This document shows, piece by piece, positions 63,951 to 64,000 of a stretch of 64,000 nucleotides of DNA (its first letter is position 1; every line of letters begins with the position of its first letter). Both the position numbers and the translations under genes were made by a program. The notes beneath the pieces are model-generated. The model did no database searches. It saw only the letters and a list, made by a program, of their open reading frames with translations, and had not been told where the DNA came from. Source of the stretch: Clostridium sp. DSM 17811 (GTDB taxonomy: Bacteria; Bacillota; Clostridia; Clostridiales; Clostridiaceae); assembly GCF_018861905.1 (NCBI RefSeq), contig NZ_JAHLDU010000010.1:62001-126000 (forward strand). Direction: 5' to 3'.

Positions 63951-64000
63951 TAAGCCTGAAATTAGTAATTATTTTAATAATATGGATAAGGAGGAAATTA

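Noticed and set aside
1-64000. CRISPR arrays, insertion sequences, prophage, tRNA and rRNA genes
   Set aside because: No regularly spaced repeats, transposase-like frames, phage genes or cloverleaf-like sequences were found by reading; a tRNA search program would be the decisive check.

Overview
The window is low-GC DNA with dense, mostly AGGAGG-led genes. Gene content and order point to a spore-forming, anaerobic Clostridium (sensu stricto or a close relative): sigK, spoIIGA next to ftsA-ftsZ, splB, a BofC-like gene, the scfA-scfB (SCIFF) pair, a ruvAB-queA-tgt-yajC-secDF-apt-relA-dtd-hemZ-aspS block, and an alanyl T-box. I cannot name the species. No tRNA, rRNA, CRISPR array, insertion sequence or prophage was seen.

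Layout. 1-4.4 kb (minus strand): the start of an Rrf2 regulator cut by the window edge, the wreck of a Crp/Fnr regulator, a probable three-gene operon of secreted cell-wall enzymes (M15 peptidase, Amidase_6 protein, small coiled-coil protein), and an SDR oxidoreductase. 4.9-14.7 kb is a mixed accessory-like stretch: DEAD-box RNA helicase behind a long leader, a coiled-coil orphan, glutaredoxin-like protein, AI-2E family permease with RlmA-type methyltransferase, LURP-one protein, a small orphan, spore photoproduct lyase, aat, DUF523-DUF1722, and a BofC-like exported protein. 15-32.3 kb is the conserved clostridial block from ruvA to aspS-csoR, including the 45-residue SCIFF precursor and a degenerate RecJ.

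32.3-39.5 kb: a split threonine/serine exporter (minus), glyA, a PHP phosphatase, a flavin reductase, then on the minus strand a divergent hisS followed by a class V PLP enzyme. 40-43.7 kb is the iron-sulfur/thiolation operon iscR-iscS-iscU-mnmA plus a second iscU. 43.7-46.8 kb: nagZ (minus), a PRC-barrel protein and a second AI-2E permease. 46.8-51.7 kb: T-box, alaS, ireB, ruvX, DUF1292, Fur-family regulator. 51.8-56.4 kb: typA, then the tRNA wobble-uridine set trmR-U32 peptidase-udk. 56.5 kb to the end: penicillin-binding protein, sigK, pilT, ftsA-ftsZ, and spoIIGA, with a ribosome binding site at the very end that should belong to sigE.

The most noteworthy items are: a spore photoproduct lyase in which the usual H-atom-donor cysteine appears to be serine with a cysteine two residues earlier; a short RecJ that has lost several metal ligands in the position of recJ; hisS missing from between hemZ and aspS and replaced by a divergent copy elsewhere, read through a terminator-like leader; two tandem CACCTWAGGTG palindromes 22 bp apart before iscR; a CsoR-family protein with Tyr where the metal-binding His is expected; and several hairpins that overlap ribosome binding sites.
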